The notes under the pieces were generated by a model. That model was not told the DNA's origin, searched no databases, and saw only the letters and a program-made list of their open reading frames with translations. Of a DNA stretch of 64,000 nucleotides, positions 26,321-35,124 are shown one piece after another. Source of the DNA: Gemmiger formicilis (GTDB taxonomy: Bacteria; Bacillota; Clostridia; Oscillospirales; Ruminococcaceae). Each line of letters begins with the position of its first letter. Positions within the stretch are counted from its first letter, which is position 1. Both the position numbers and the translations under genes were made by a program. Location of the stretch: the NCBI RefSeq assembly GCF_024462815.1, contig NZ_JANGCG010000005.1:110882-174881 (forward strand), written 5' to 3'.

Positions 26321-28498
26321 TTACAGATGCAGGACTCTGTCCTTGATCTCGGCGGTGCGGCCCTGATTCCAGAACTGGGTGCCGATGTAGCCGCAGGTGC
26401 GGCGGGCAACGTTCAACTTGTTCTGGTCACGGTTGTGGCACTTGGGGCACTCCCAAACCAGCTTGCCGTCCTCCTGCACAATCTGAATCTCGCCGTCATA
26501 GCCGCAGACCTGACAGTAATCGCTCTTGGTGTTCAGCTCGGCATACATAATGTTCTCATAGATGAACTGCATCACCTTGATGACGGCCTCGAGGTTGTCC
26601 TGCATATTGGGCACCTCGACATAGCTGATGGCACCGCCCGGGGACAGACGCTGGAAATCACTCTCAAATTTCAGCTTGGTGAAGGCGTCAATCTGCTCCG
26701 TCACGTGGACGTGGTAGGAGTTCGTGATATAGTTGCGGTCGGTAATGCCCGGCACAATGCCAAAGCGCTTCTGCAGGCACTTGGCAAACTTATAGGTGGT
26801 GGATTCCAACGGCGTGCCATACAGGCTGAAATCAATATTATGCTGGTTCTTCCACTTGGTGCAGGCATCGTTCATATGCTGCATAACGTTCAGCGCAAAA
26901 GGCTTTGCCACCGGGTCGGTGTGGCTCTTGCCGGTCATATACTTGCAGCACTCATACAGGCCCGCATAGCCGAGGCTGATGGTGGAGTAGCCACCGTAGA
27001 GCAGCTTGTCGATGGGCTCACCTTTCTTCAGACGGGCCAGCGCACCATACTGCCACAAAATCGGCGCGGCGTCGCTCAGCGTGCCCTTCAGACGGTTGTG
27101 ACGGCACATCAGGGCCTTGTGGCACAGCTCAAGGCGCTCGTCAAAAATCTGCCAGAATTTATCGAAATCGCCGCCGCTGGACAGCGCTACATCCACCAGA
27201 TTGATGGTGACAACACCCTGATTGAAGCGGCCATAATACTTGGGCTTGCCGTTCTCATCGACATACGGCGTCAGGAAGCTGCGGCAGCCCATGCAAGTGA
27301 AGCAGTGGCCCTCGCCGTTCTTGTCGACCTTGTACTCCAGCATCTTCTTTTCGCTGATGTAGTCGGGCACCATGCGCTTGGCTGTGCACTTGGCAGCCAG
27401 CTTGGTCAGGTAGTAGTAGGGCTGGCCCTCATAGATATTATCGTTTTCCAGCACGTAAATCAGCTTCGGGAAAGCGGGGGTAATCCAGACGCCTGCCTCA
27501 TTCTTGACGCCCTGATAGCGCTGGCGCAGCATCTCCTCAATGACGATGGCCAAATCGGACTTCAGGCGCTGGTTGTCCCCCGCCTCGTTCAGATACATGA
27601 ACACGGTGATGAAGGGGGCCTGCCCGTTGGTAGTCATCAGGGTGACAACCTGATACTGGATGGTCTGCACACCGCGCTTGATTTCCTCACGCAGGCGCTT
27701 TTCGACGATTTCAGAAATCTTCTCCTCGCCGGGGTTGATGCCCAAATCCTGCATTTCAGCTTCGACATCGCGGCGGATCTTCTTGCGGCTGACATCCACA
27801 AACGGAGCCAGATGCGTAAGGCTGATGCTCTGGCCGCCGTACTGGCTGGACGCAACCTGCGCAATAATCTGGGTGGCGATGTTGCAGGCTGTGGAGAAGG
27901 AGTGCGGCTTCTCAATCAGCGTGCCTGAGATAACCGTGCCGTTCTGCAGCATATCGTCCAGATTGACAAGATCGCAGTTGTGCATATGCTGGGCGTAGTA
28001 GTCAGCATCGTGGAAGTGGATGATGCCTTCCTCGTGCGCCTTGACAATCTCCGGGGGCAGCAGCATACGCATGGTCAGATCCTTGCTGACCTCACCGGCC
28101 ATATAGTCGCGCTGAACGCTGTTGACAGTGGGGTTCTTGTTGGAATTTTCCTGCTTGACTTCCTCATTGTTGCACTCAATGAGGGAGAGAATCTTGTCAT
28201 CGGTGGTGTTGTGGGTGCGCTTGAGGCTCTGCACATAGCGGTAGGTGATATATTTACGGGCAACCTCATAGGCACCGGTGGCCATAATGGCATCCTCAAC
28301 GATATCCTGAATCTCCTCCACGTTCATGGCATGGCCGCGGGCAAAGCAGACCTCCTGCACGTGGTCGCTGATTTCAATAATCTGCTGTTTCGTCAAGCGC
28401 TGGGCCTCGGGTACGACCTTGTTCGCCTTGGAAATGGCCGAAATAATTTTGGTGATGTCAAAGACAGCCTCGCTGCCGTTGCGCTTGATGATTTTCAT
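26321..28498 (-). CDS. nrdD: Anaerobic ribonucleoside-triphosphate reductase
   Basis: 725 residues from the ATG at 28498 (AGGAGA nine bases upstream). Reduces NTPs to dNTPs under anoxia using a glycyl radical. An ATP-cone allosteric domain occupies about residues 1-90 (MKIIKRNGSEAVFDITKI). The C-terminus has the zinc site CQVCGYDGEI...CPKCH and the radical motif RRTCGYIG with the radical-bearing glycine in CGY. The activase nrdG is divergently transcribed 415 bases away. Tandem NrdR boxes lie just upstream of its promoter, so repression by NrdR is expected. Confidence 0.97.
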   Translation of the reverse strand: MKIIKRNGSEAVFDITKIISAISKANKVVPEAQRLTKQQIIEISDHVQEVCFARGHAMNVEEIQDIVEDAIMATGAYEVARKYITYRYVQSLKRTHNTTDDKILSLIECNNEEVKQENSNKNPTVNSVQRDYMAGEVSKDLTMRMLLPPEIVKAHEEGIIHFHDADYYAQHMHNCDLVNLDDMLQNGTVISGTLIEKPHSFSTACNIATQIIAQVASSQYGGQSISLTHLAPFVDVSRKKIRRDVEAEMQDLGINPGEEKISEIVEKRLREEIKRGVQTIQYQVVTLMTTNGQAPFITVFMYLNEAGDNQRLKSDLAIVIEEMLRQRYQGVKNEAGVWITPAFPKLIYVLENDNIYEGQPYYYLTKLAAKCTAKRMVPDYISEKKMLEYKVDKNGEGHCFTCMGCRSFLTPYVDENGKPKYYGRFNQGVVTINLVDVALSSGGDFDKFWQIFDERLELCHKALMCRHNRLKGTLSDAAPILWQYGALARLKKGEPIDKLLYGGYSTISLGYAGLYECCKYMTGKSHTDPVAKPFALNVMQHMNDACTKWKNQHNIDFSLYGTPLESTTYKFAKCLQKRFGIVPGITDRNYITNSYHVHVTEQIDAFTKLKFESDFQRLSPGGAISYVEVPNMQDNLEAVIKVMQFIYENIMYAELNTKSDYCQVCGYDGEIQIVQEDGKLVWECPKCHNRDQNKLNVARRTCGYIGTQFWNQGRTAEIKDRVLHL

Positions 28499-28605
28499 GG
28501 TATCTCCTCTTTGCAAAAAAATAGCTACAGTGCGGATTGTGTACGTACTGTATAGAACACGGAAAAATTTTTGAATTGTATAAATCTCGTTTGGCGAGCA
28601 AGATA

Positions 28606-28634
28606 ATAATACCGCACATACAGAAAAAAGTCAA
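28606..28634 (-). promoter_or_regulatory. Promoter of nrdD
   Basis: Minus strand TTGACT (28629-28634), 17 bp, TATTAT (28606-28611). A weaker alternative -10, TACAAT, lies at 28575-28580. The leader is about 100 bases. Confidence 0.6.
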
Positions 28635-28643
28635 TCGTCAAAA

Positions 28644-28690
28644 CCACAAGATATTGTGTAGCTTTGGCTAATATTTACAAAATATTCCGT
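28644..28690. promoter_or_regulatory. Tandem NrdR boxes
   Basis: CCACAAGATATTGTGT (28644-28659) matches the NrdR box consensus acaCwAtATaTwGtgt at 14 of 16 positions. A weaker copy, TTACAAAATATTCCGT (28675-28690, 11 of 16), begins exactly 31 bases later, three helical turns, as in known NrdR box pairs. They lie between the two divergent nrd promoters, next to the nrdD -35. Confidence 0.75.
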
Positions 28691-28816
28691 TTTCATCGGC
28701 TGTACGTGCAAAAATCAGCTGCCAAAAATAAGGCTTATTTTTTAGTAATTTTGAGCAGTTCTATACAGATATACGTTGTATCGTTTATTATTACTGTCCT
28801 TGTCCGGAACAGGGGC

Positions 28817-28845
28817 TTGTAAATCTGCCGCTATGCTGGTATACT
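28817..28845 (+). promoter_or_regulatory. Promoter of nrdG
   Basis: TTGTAA (28817-28822), 17 bp, TATACT (28840-28845). Confidence 0.65.
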
Positions 28846-28913
28846 AGGATAGGTTTTGGGGCTGTGTGCCCCATACAACACAAGATATGGGGATACCCCG
28901 CAGGAGAGCCACA

Positions 28914-29462
28914 ATGAATTACGCAACGATCAAATATTGTGATATAGCCAACGGCGAGGGCGTGCGCACCAGCCTGTTTGTGTCCGGCTGCCGCCGCCAC
29001 TGTCCCAACTGCTTCAACGCAGTGGCGTGGGATTTTGACTACGGCGCGCCGTTCACCAAGGAGGTGCGCAACAAAATTCTGGAAAGTCTGGCCCCCGGCT
29101 ACATCAACGGCCTTTCCCTGCTGGGCGGTGAGCCGCTGGAGCCGGAAAACCAGCGGGAGCTGCTGCCCTTTGTGCGGAACGTGAAGGCGCTCTACCCCAA
29201 CAAAACCATCTGGTGCTATACCGGCAACAATCTGGAGCATGAGGTGCTGCAGCCCGGCCCCGGCCGCTGCGAGGTGACCGACGAGTTTCTACAATATATA
29301 GATGTACTGGTGGATGGCGATTTTGTGCAGGACAAGTACGATATCAGCCTGCGGTTCCGCGGTTCGTCCAACCAGCGCATTATTGATATGAACAAGACCC
29401 GCGCCGCAGGGCAGATTGTGCTGTGGCAGGATGACCCGATTTTTGCGGATCACAAAATGTAA
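28914..29462 (+). CDS. nrdG: Anaerobic ribonucleotide reductase activating protein (radical SAM)
   Basis: 182 residues from the ATG at 28914, which has AGGAGA upstream; the longer frame lacks a ribosome binding site. The radical-SAM cluster is CRRHCPNC (Cys-x3-Cys-x2-Cys) in VSGCRRHCPNCFN, followed by GGEPL. It generates the glycyl radical on NrdD by reductive cleavage of S-adenosylmethionine. C-terminal blocks VDGDFV and RFRGSSNQRIIDM are characteristic of NrdG. Divergent from nrdD; the MATE pump follows 42 bases downstream, perhaps by read-through. Confidence 0.96.
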   Translation: MNYATIKYCDIANGEGVRTSLFVSGCRRHCPNCFNAVAWDFDYGAPFTKEVRNKILESLAPGYINGLSLLGGEPLEPENQRELLPFVRNVKALYPNKTIWCYTGNNLEHEVLQPGPGRCEVTDEFLQYIDVLVDGDFVQDKYDISLRFRGSSNQRIIDMNKTRAAGQIVLWQDDPIFADHKM

Positions 29463-29504
29463 CGGTATTGTGTAAGAAAGTGTGAGGAGAAGTAAGTTCT
29501 ATCC

Positions 29505-30881
29505 ATGAGTACCCCGACCAAAGCCAAATCCATGACCGAGGGGCCGCTGGCAAAGCAGATACTGCTTGTCAGCCTGCCGCTGGCGCTGTCTAACCTTTTA
29601 CAAATCCTATTCAATATGTCCGATGTCGCCGTTGTCGGCCGCTTCGCCGGCTCCACGGCGCTGGGTGCAGTGGGCTCCACGGCCACCTTCGTGACGCTGT
29701 TCACAGGCTTTCTGATTGGCCTGAGCAACGGCATCAACGTGTTGGTGGCTCGTTTTTACGGCGCTAAGCACCCGAAGGACGTCAGCAGGACCGTCCACTC
29801 GGCGCTGCTGGTCAGTCTGGCCGCCGGTGTTCTGCTGCTGCTGGTGGGGCTGTTCGGCTCCCCTGCCCTGCTGCGCCTGCTGAACACCAAGGAGGACCTG
29901 CTCCCCGGCGCGATTCTCTATTTGCGGGTGTACTTTCTGGGGATGCCCGCGCTGGCGCTCTATAACTTCGGCAACGCCGTGTTCAGCGCCATCGGTGACA
30001 CCAAAAAGCCGCTGGTGTATCTGTCCATTGCAGGCGCGCTGAACATTGTGCTGAACCTGTTTTTTGTCATTGTCTGCAAGCTTGATGTGGCAGGCGTGGC
30101 GCTGGCCAGCACGATTGCGCAGTGCCTCTCGGCGGGGCTTATCCTGCACGCGCTGACCAAGGTGCAGGACTGCTACGCGCTGGACTTCCGCAAGGTGAAG
30201 CTGGACATTCCCACCACAAAGCGCATCCTGATGTTGGGCGTGCCCGCGGGCTTTCAGAACGCAATTTTTGCCATTGCCAACTTGTTTATTCAGGCGGGCG
30301 TCAACTCCTTTGATTCGCTGATGGTCAAGGGCAACTCGGCCGCGGCCAATGCGGACGCTATGATTTATGACGCTATGGCGGCGTTTTATATGGCCTGCGC
30401 CAGCTTTATGAGCCAGAACTACGGCGCAGGCAAGCTCGACCGCATCAAAAAGAGCTACTTCATCGCGCTGGCCTACTCCTTCGGGGTGGGGCTGGTGCTG
30501 GGTGGCGGGCTGCTGGCCTTTGGACGGCAGTTTCTGGCCCTGTTCACCACCGAGAGTGCCGTTGTGGATGCGGGTATGAAGCGCATTATGGTTATGGGCT
30601 GGGCCTACTGCATTTCGGCCTTTATGGACTGCACGATTGCCGCCTCCCGCGGGCTGGGCAAAACGATTGGGCCAACTGTCATTGTGATTCTGGGCTCCTG
30701 CGTTTTCCGCGTGGCGTGGGTCTACACAATTTTTGCCCATTTCCACACGATTCCCTCGCTCTACCTGCTGTACCCCTGCTCCTGGCTGCTGACCGCCGCC
30801 GCGGAGGGCGTCTACTTTGTGTTCGCCTACCGCGATGCCGTCCGCGCCCTGCACGAGCGCGAGGCGCTGGCCCAACTGTAA
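29505..30881 (+). CDS. MATE-family efflux transporter
   Basis: 458 residues with about 12 membrane helices and a two-fold internal repeat (each half starting near PLALSNLLQILFNMSDVAVVGRFAG and VPAGFQNAIFAIANLFIQAGVNSFDS). The family uses Na+ or H+ gradients to export cationic drugs or metabolites. Start ATG at 29505; the nearest purine-rich stretch, AGGAGAAG, is a little far (about 15 bases). Substrate unknown. A 55-residue ORF follows after 10 bases. Confidence 0.9.
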   Translation: MSTPTKAKSMTEGPLAKQILLVSLPLALSNLLQILFNMSDVAVVGRFAGSTALGAVGSTATFVTLFTGFLIGLSNGINVLVARFYGAKHPKDVSRTVHSALLVSLAAGVLLLLVGLFGSPALLRLLNTKEDLLPGAILYLRVYFLGMPALALYNFGNAVFSAIGDTKKPLVYLSIAGALNIVLNLFFVIVCKLDVAGVALASTIAQCLSAGLILHALTKVQDCYALDFRKVKLDIPTTKRILMLGVPAGFQNAIFAIANLFIQAGVNSFDSLMVKGNSAAANADAMIYDAMAAFYMACASFMSQNYGAGKLDRIKKSYFIALAYSFGVGLVLGGGLLAFGRQFLALFTTESAVVDAGMKRIMVMGWAYCISAFMDCTIAASRGLGKTIGPTVIVILGSCVFRVAWVYTIFAHFHTIPSLYLLYPCSWLLTAAAEGVYFVFAYRDAVRALHEREALAQL

Positions 30882-30891
30882 GGGAACCGCA

Positions 30892-31059
30892 ATGAATGAA
30901 ACAAACGATAAAGTGAAAACAGAACGGCCGACCGCCCCAAAGGAGCTGACCGACCGTTGTATGGTATCCACCCCCATCGGGCCCGTCTGTATGAGCCGGG
31001 TGGAGTATGAGATGTACAGGGAAGAACTGGAACGAAGGAAGGCTCTATCCCGGCAGTAG
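30892..31059 (+). CDS. Small hypothetical protein, 55 residues, downstream of MATE
   Basis: Starts at ATG 30892, ten bases past the MATE stop with AAGGGAA upstream, and ends just before the terminator at 31096. The product is hydrophilic: a disordered N-terminus (NETNDKVKTERPT), a central DRCMVSTPIGPVCMSR with two Cys, and a charged C-terminal helix (EYEMYREELERRK). I do not recognise it. It is likely co-transcribed with the pump; whether it has anything to do with transport cannot be said. Confidence 0.55.
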   Translation: MNETNDKVKTERPTAPKELTDRCMVSTPIGPVCMSRVEYEMYREELERRKALSRQ

Positions 31060-31095
31060 ATATCCCGCGCGTAGACCTTTTCCTTAACAATAGCA

Positions 31096-31134
31096 CAAGG
31101 GGCAGCCCATTGCAGGCTGCCCCTTGATTTTTTT
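31096..31134 (+). terminator. Terminator of the MATE unit
   Basis: CAAGGGGCAGCC and GGCTGCCCCTTG (12 bp) with a 7-nt loop, then ATTTTTTT. It overlaps the end of the convergent rny gene. Confidence 0.85.
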
Positions 31135-32686
31135 ATTTTGCGTACTCGGTGGCACGGCTCTCGCGGATAACGCTGACCTTAATCTGGCCGGGGTAATCCA
31201 GCTCATTTTCAATCTTCTTGGCAACGTTGCGGGCCAACAGAATGACCTCGTCATCACTGACCTTGTCAGGCTGCACAAGGATGCGCACCTCGCGGCCTGC
31301 CTGCACAGCGTAGGAGCTCTCGACGCCCTCGAAGCCGTTGCAGAGCGCTTCCAGCGTTTCCAGACGCTTGATGTAGCTCTCCATATTCTCGCGGCGGGCA
31401 CCGGGGCGGGCGGCGGAAATCGCGTCAGCGGCCATAATGATGAACGCCAGCGTGGTCTTGGGCTCCACATCGCCGTGGTGGGCCTCAATGGCATGGATAA
31501 TCTGCGGATTCTCGCGGTACTTCTTGCAGATATCCACACCAATCTGGACGTGGCTGCCCTCAATCTCATGGTCAAGGGCCTTGCCGATGTCATGCAGCAG
31601 ACCGGCGCGGCGTGCGAGCTGGACGTTGACACCCAGCTCGCCTGCCATCAGACCGGCCAGCCAGGCAACCTCCAGAGAATGGCTCAGCACGTTCTGGCCA
31701 AAGCTGGTGCGGTATTTCAAGCGGCCGATGAGCTTGACCAAATCGGGATGCAGGCTGTGGATGCCAAGCTCCATCACGGCCTTGTCGCCTTCGCGCTTCA
31801 TCTGGATTTCCAGCTCGCGGCGGCACTTATCTACGGTCTCCTCGATGCGGGCCGGGTGGATACGGCCATCCGCAATCAGGCGCTCCAGCGCCATGCGGGC
31901 AACCTCGCGGCGGGTCTGGTCAAAGCTGGACAGCGTGATGGCCTCCGGCGTGTCGTCAATAATCAGGTCGCAGCCGGTAGCAGTTTCCAGCGCACGGATG
32001 TTGCGGCCTTCACGGCCGATGATGCGGCCCTTCATCTCATCGCTGGGCAGCGGCACAACGCTGACGGTGGCTTCGCTGGTGGCGTCTGCCGCACAGCGGG
32101 CAATGGCCTGCCCGATAAGCTCGCGGGCGAGGTTGTCGCACTCGTCCTTCATGTTGGCCTGATAGGCGCTGATTTTCATTGCCTTCTCGTGGGTCAGTTC
32201 GTCATCCACCTGCTTCAGCAGCACGGCGCGGGCGTCCTCCTTGGACATAACGGCAATGGTTTCCAGCTTTTCGGTCTGGCGCAGCTTGAGCTGCTCCAGC
32301 TCGTCCAGACGGGCGGTCACTGTCTCGGTGCGGTGCTTGAGGTCCTCCTCCTTGCGCTCCATCTGGGCGGTGCGCTTGTCGAGGGCTTCCTCTTTCTGGT
32401 CAATCCGGCGCTCCTGCCGGGTGATTTCGGCGCGGCGGTCCTTGATTTCCTTGTCCGCATCGCTCTTGAGCTTGAAGGCTTCGTCCTTCGCTTCGATGAT
32501 GGTTTCCTTGCGCTTCTGCTCCGCTGACTTGATGGCATCGTTTACGATGCGTTTGGCTTCGTCTTCGGCGCTGCCGATTTTTGCCTCGGCAGTGCGCTTG
32601 CGGTTTTCACCGCCGAAATAAAAGCCAAGCGCCCCGGCGGCAACAGCAGCAACAAGGACCAGCACCACGGTCAAAATTGGTGACAT
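31133..32686 (-). CDS. rny: Ribonuclease Y
   Basis: 517 residues from the ATG at 32686 (GGAGTG upstream). Membrane-anchored endoribonuclease that starts mRNA decay in Firmicutes. Domain order: N-terminal membrane helix (ILTVVLVLVAAVAAGALGFYF, about 4-24, given here as its span), a long charged coiled coil (about 30-200), a KH domain with GRIIGREGRNIR, and an HD domain with LLHDIGKALDHE and VEAHHGD-type metal ligands (AHHGDVEPK). Length fits the family. Its promoter is about 250 bases upstream, leaving an unusually long leader. Confidence 0.96.
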   Translation of the reverse strand: MSPILTVVLVLVAAVAAGALGFYFGGENRKRTAEAKIGSAEDEAKRIVNDAIKSAEQKRKETIIEAKDEAFKLKSDADKEIKDRRAEITRQERRIDQKEEALDKRTAQMERKEEDLKHRTETVTARLDELEQLKLRQTEKLETIAVMSKEDARAVLLKQVDDELTHEKAMKISAYQANMKDECDNLARELIGQAIARCAADATSEATVSVVPLPSDEMKGRIIGREGRNIRALETATGCDLIIDDTPEAITLSSFDQTRREVARMALERLIADGRIHPARIEETVDKCRRELEIQMKREGDKAVMELGIHSLHPDLVKLIGRLKYRTSFGQNVLSHSLEVAWLAGLMAGELGVNVQLARRAGLLHDIGKALDHEIEGSHVQIGVDICKKYRENPQIIHAIEAHHGDVEPKTTLAFIIMAADAISAARPGARRENMESYIKRLETLEALCNGFEGVESSYAVQAGREVRILVQPDKVSDDEVILLARNVAKKIENELDYPGQIKVSVIRESRATEYAK

Positions 32687-32968
32687 AGTCGGTTTCACTC
32701 CTTGAATCAAATAGGAGAGATGCGGCGCAGCGGGACGCTTTTCCGTTATGATATTTTTGCAGAACGAGACGCGGCAGGTCGGCCAAAATGGCGCACGATG
32801 CCCCTGCACGCAGAATATACACAAAATCCGTCAGGCGGACGGTAATATCGTAAAAAAGCGGCGTTCCCGGTGGGCGACACCCTTTAAGGAGCCACGCGCA
32901 GGCCATACCCGCCGTTTGGCTCTTTATTTCCTTACTCTAATTCTACTTTGATTTCATACAAATGTCAA
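32687..32968 (-). promoter_or_regulatory. rny promoter and long leader
   Basis: Minus strand TTGACA (32963-32968), 17 bp, TAGAAT (32940-32945). The start near 32933 is followed by about 245 bases without a supported gene. The leader has GAGCCA/TGGCTC and CGGCG/CGCCG complementary pairs, the latter followed by a T6 run near 32855 that could form an attenuator. No known riboswitch class is recognised. Confidence 0.5.
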
Positions 32969-33000
32969 GAAGCAGCAGACACGAAAGCGGAATTTTTCAT

Positions 33001-33030
33001 ACAAAATGCCCCGCCGGGGTGTGGCGGGGC
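33001..33030 (-). terminator. Terminator of the tcdA-HD unit
   Basis: GCCCCGCC / GGCGGGGC with a 7-nt loop and ATTTTGT following on the minus strand. Confidence 0.75.
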
Positions 33031-33036
33031 GCAAAA

Positions 33037-33780
33037 TTATTTGGTGCCGCGGTAGACGCCGCCCTTGCGCAGCAGGTCCTTGACAACCTCTGACCCGCAG
33101 ACAAGGCCGCAGGCGGCGGGCACAAAAGCGTTGCTGGCCGGTACGGTGCGGCGGGCGGCGGTGGGGGCCTCCTCGATTTCATCCCCCAACGGCGACAGGG
33201 GCTGCTCCTCCGAGAAAACCACCTTCACCTTGCCCAGACGGCGCTTGCGGCACTCGATGCGGATTACCTTGGCCAGCGGGTCAACGGTGGTTTTTTCGAT
33301 GTCCGCCACCTTGAACGCCGTCGGGTCGAGCTTATTGGCCGCGCCCATGCTGCACAGAATCGGCACCCCTGCCTTCTTGCAGCGGCGAATCAGCAGCAGC
33401 TTGGCGCTGACGGTGTCGATGCAGTCCAGCACATAGTCAAACTGCGCAAGGTCCACGCTGTCTGCGGTGTCGGCGTTATAGAACATCCGGTTTGCGTGCA
33501 CAATCGTGTCCGGGTCGATGTCGGCAATGCGGGCGGCCATTGCGTCCACTTTGTACTGCCCCAAGGTGGAATGAAGCGCCACCAGCTGACGGTTCAGGTT
33601 GGAGAGGGCTACCGTGTCGCTGTCAAAGAGGCTCAGCTCCCCTACCCCGCTGCGGGCCAGCACCTCGACAGCCTGCCCGCCGACGCCGCCGATGCCGAAA
33701 ACGGCCACATGGGCGCCGCGCAGCACCTCCAGCGCGGGTGTGCCCAGCTGTGCGCGGGTGCGTGTGTATTGATCAGGCAT
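33037..33780 (-). CDS. tcdA: tRNA threonylcarbamoyladenosine dehydratase (ThiF/MoeB-like)
   Basis: 247 residues. E1-like enzyme that uses ATP to cyclise the t6A37 modification of ANN-decoding tRNAs. N-terminal nucleotide loop VAVFGIGGVGGQAVE (26-40), acidic FDSDTVALSNLNRQ, DCIDTVSAK and SMGAANK are all TcdA-type; the C-terminal half has RRTVPASNAFVPAACGLVCGSEVV. Lies 4 bases after the HD-domain gene with which it is co-transcribed. A paralogue missing the central 146 residues is at 7132-7458. Confidence 0.9.
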   Translation of the reverse strand: MPDQYTRTRAQLGTPALEVLRGAHVAVFGIGGVGGQAVEVLARSGVGELSLFDSDTVALSNLNRQLVALHSTLGQYKVDAMAARIADIDPDTIVHANRMFYNADTADSVDLAQFDYVLDCIDTVSAKLLLIRRCKKAGVPILCSMGAANKLDPTAFKVADIEKTTVDPLAKVIRIECRKRRLGKVKVVFSEEQPLSPLGDEIEEAPTAARRTVPASNAFVPAACGLVCGSEVVKDLLRKGGVYRGTK

Positions 33781-33783
33781 AGT

Positions 33784-34275
33784 TTACCTCCGGTTTTCTT
33801 TGCGCTGTGCCCGCCGTTCCAGCACGGTCTCATAGCTCGAGGACATTTTGTCCGCTATGCAGACCAGCGCGGCCTCGCGGCTGTGCGGGATGTCAGCAGG
33901 GGTCAGCGGCCACATATGGCTTTGAATGATATCTTTTTCCTTATCGGTCAGCCGGAACACAGTTTCGGCGTTGTAGCGTGCAATGCGTGGATGCTTGAAG
34001 CCGTGCCAGTGGGTGATGTTGCTGCAATGGTGCCAGTCATACAGATAAAAATCATGCAGGAACGCGCCCTTTACAAGGCTTTCCTCATCGGCGTGGACAC
34101 GCAGATGAATGTTGAGCCAGAACGCAATGCGGGTGACCCGCATACAGTGCTCATAGGTTGTGACACTGCCGTGCTGGATGAATTTTTTCATTTCCTGTGC
34201 GTTGGGGTCATCCGCAACGCCGCGCAAAAGCAGGTGCATCCGCACCTCTTCCTCCGGGGTTAATTTGCAGAACAT
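33784..34275 (-). CDS. HD-domain phosphohydrolase-like protein
   Basis: 163 residues from the ATG at 34275, which has GGAGG seven bases upstream; the frame's earlier TTG lies on that ribosome binding site. HD-superfamily ligands can be traced: H in YEHCMRVTR, HD in KGAFLHDFYLYDWH, H in SHMWPLTP and D in CIADKMSS. This is the pattern of small bacterial HD hydrolases of unknown substrate often found beside housekeeping genes. Upstream member of the tcdA unit. Confidence 0.8.
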   Translation of the reverse strand: MFCKLTPEEEVRMHLLLRGVADDPNAQEMKKFIQHGSVTTYEHCMRVTRIAFWLNIHLRVHADEESLVKGAFLHDFYLYDWHHCSNITHWHGFKHPRIARYNAETVFRLTDKEKDIIQSHMWPLTPADIPHSREAALVCIADKMSSSYETVLERRAQRKENRR

Positions 34276-34329
34276 AGTGAGGCCTCCAAGCAAATCCAGC
34301 TGTAAGCGGCATGGTATATATCGGTATTT

Positions 34330-35016
34330 CTATAGTACCACAAGGCTCAGATAAAAAACACCCACATAACATAATAGATAATAAACTTTTGCTTTTCGCG
34401 TAAAATCTTTTATTAAAAATGTGTAGACAAAAAGCCCGTAGCACAGTAACATTCCACTGTGAGCCGGCAACATTTTTAATGACCCATCTCCCAGAAACAT
34501 TTCCGCAACGAAAGCAACAAATATCGGAGGAAGCATCGTTGCCATTATATCAATAAATTCGTGAATTTCCCACTGCTGGTTTCTGATGAATATATGCTGT
34601 AGAATAACGTACACTGTAATACCCATCAGGCTTCCCAATGTATTTACAATAAAATCATCTATATCTACAACACCGGTTTTTAGGACAAACTGTGCACCTT
34701 CTATTAAAGCGGTTGTCAAGCATGACATTCCAATTGCCCTATATACGCGAAAATACTTTTGGTAATAGCAGTAGATTATTCCAAAAGGCACAAACATCAC
34801 TATATTATAGAGCATATCCCATGAAATAGGGTTACGCCCATATTCCAAGTTTTCTCTAATCGAATGGAACGGTGACAGATTTATTTCTTCTACCCTCGTT
34901 AGTGGACCGCCTATAATTGTCATAATCACGTTAAACCGCGACACACACATACAAAACACGATTATAAAATATAGTGCGGTCATGAACAGGAAGCCATTCT
35001 TTCTTCTGCTTTTCAT
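34330..35016 (-). CDS. VanZ-like membrane protein in an AT-rich island
   Basis: 228 residues, five to seven membrane helices, with the VanZ-type core NLSPFHSIREN...ISWDMLYNIVMFVPFGIIYCY and EGAQFVLKTGVVDIDDFIVNTLGSLMG. VanZ proteins affect teicoplanin sensitivity; most homologues have no known job. Start ATG 35016 with GGAGG ten bases upstream. The gene and its upstream 110 bases are markedly AT-rich compared with neighbours on both sides, and use A/T-ending codons (ATA, TTA, AAA) that are rare in the rest of the window, which points to recent acquisition. Confidence 0.85.
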   Translation of the reverse strand: MKSRRKNGFLFMTALYFIIVFCMCVSRFNVIMTIIGGPLTRVEEINLSPFHSIRENLEYGRNPISWDMLYNIVMFVPFGIIYCYYQKYFRVYRAIGMSCLTTALIEGAQFVLKTGVVDIDDFIVNTLGSLMGITVYVILQHIFIRNQQWEIHEFIDIMATMLPPIFVAFVAEMFLGDGSLKMLPAHSGMLLCYGLFVYTFLIKDFTRKAKVYYLLCYVGVFYLSLVVL

Positions 35017-35124
35017 TGTTACGGTTCCTCCAATAGACGCATACTATATACTTTATTTATTTCAACATTGTTTCCTGCTTTACAGAGTAGACACCTTATC
35101 ATTAGTGACAAAAGTCCATGCCTT

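Larger units (their letters stand above)
28548..28768. repeat. Inverted pair of GTTCTATACAG motifs in the nrdD-nrdG intergenic region
   Basis: CTGTATAGAAC at 28548-28558 and its exact reverse complement GTTCTATACAG at 28758-28768: an 11-bp motif pointing outward toward each gene, one in the nrdD leader and one upstream of the nrdG promoter. The sequence around each copy is AT-rich. Role unknown. Confidence 0.4.

Noticed and set aside
32607..32906. 99-codon ORF in the rny leader as a gene
   Set aside because: It overlaps the RNase Y start in another frame, has no ribosome binding site, and reads a Cys-rich string typical of a shadow frame.
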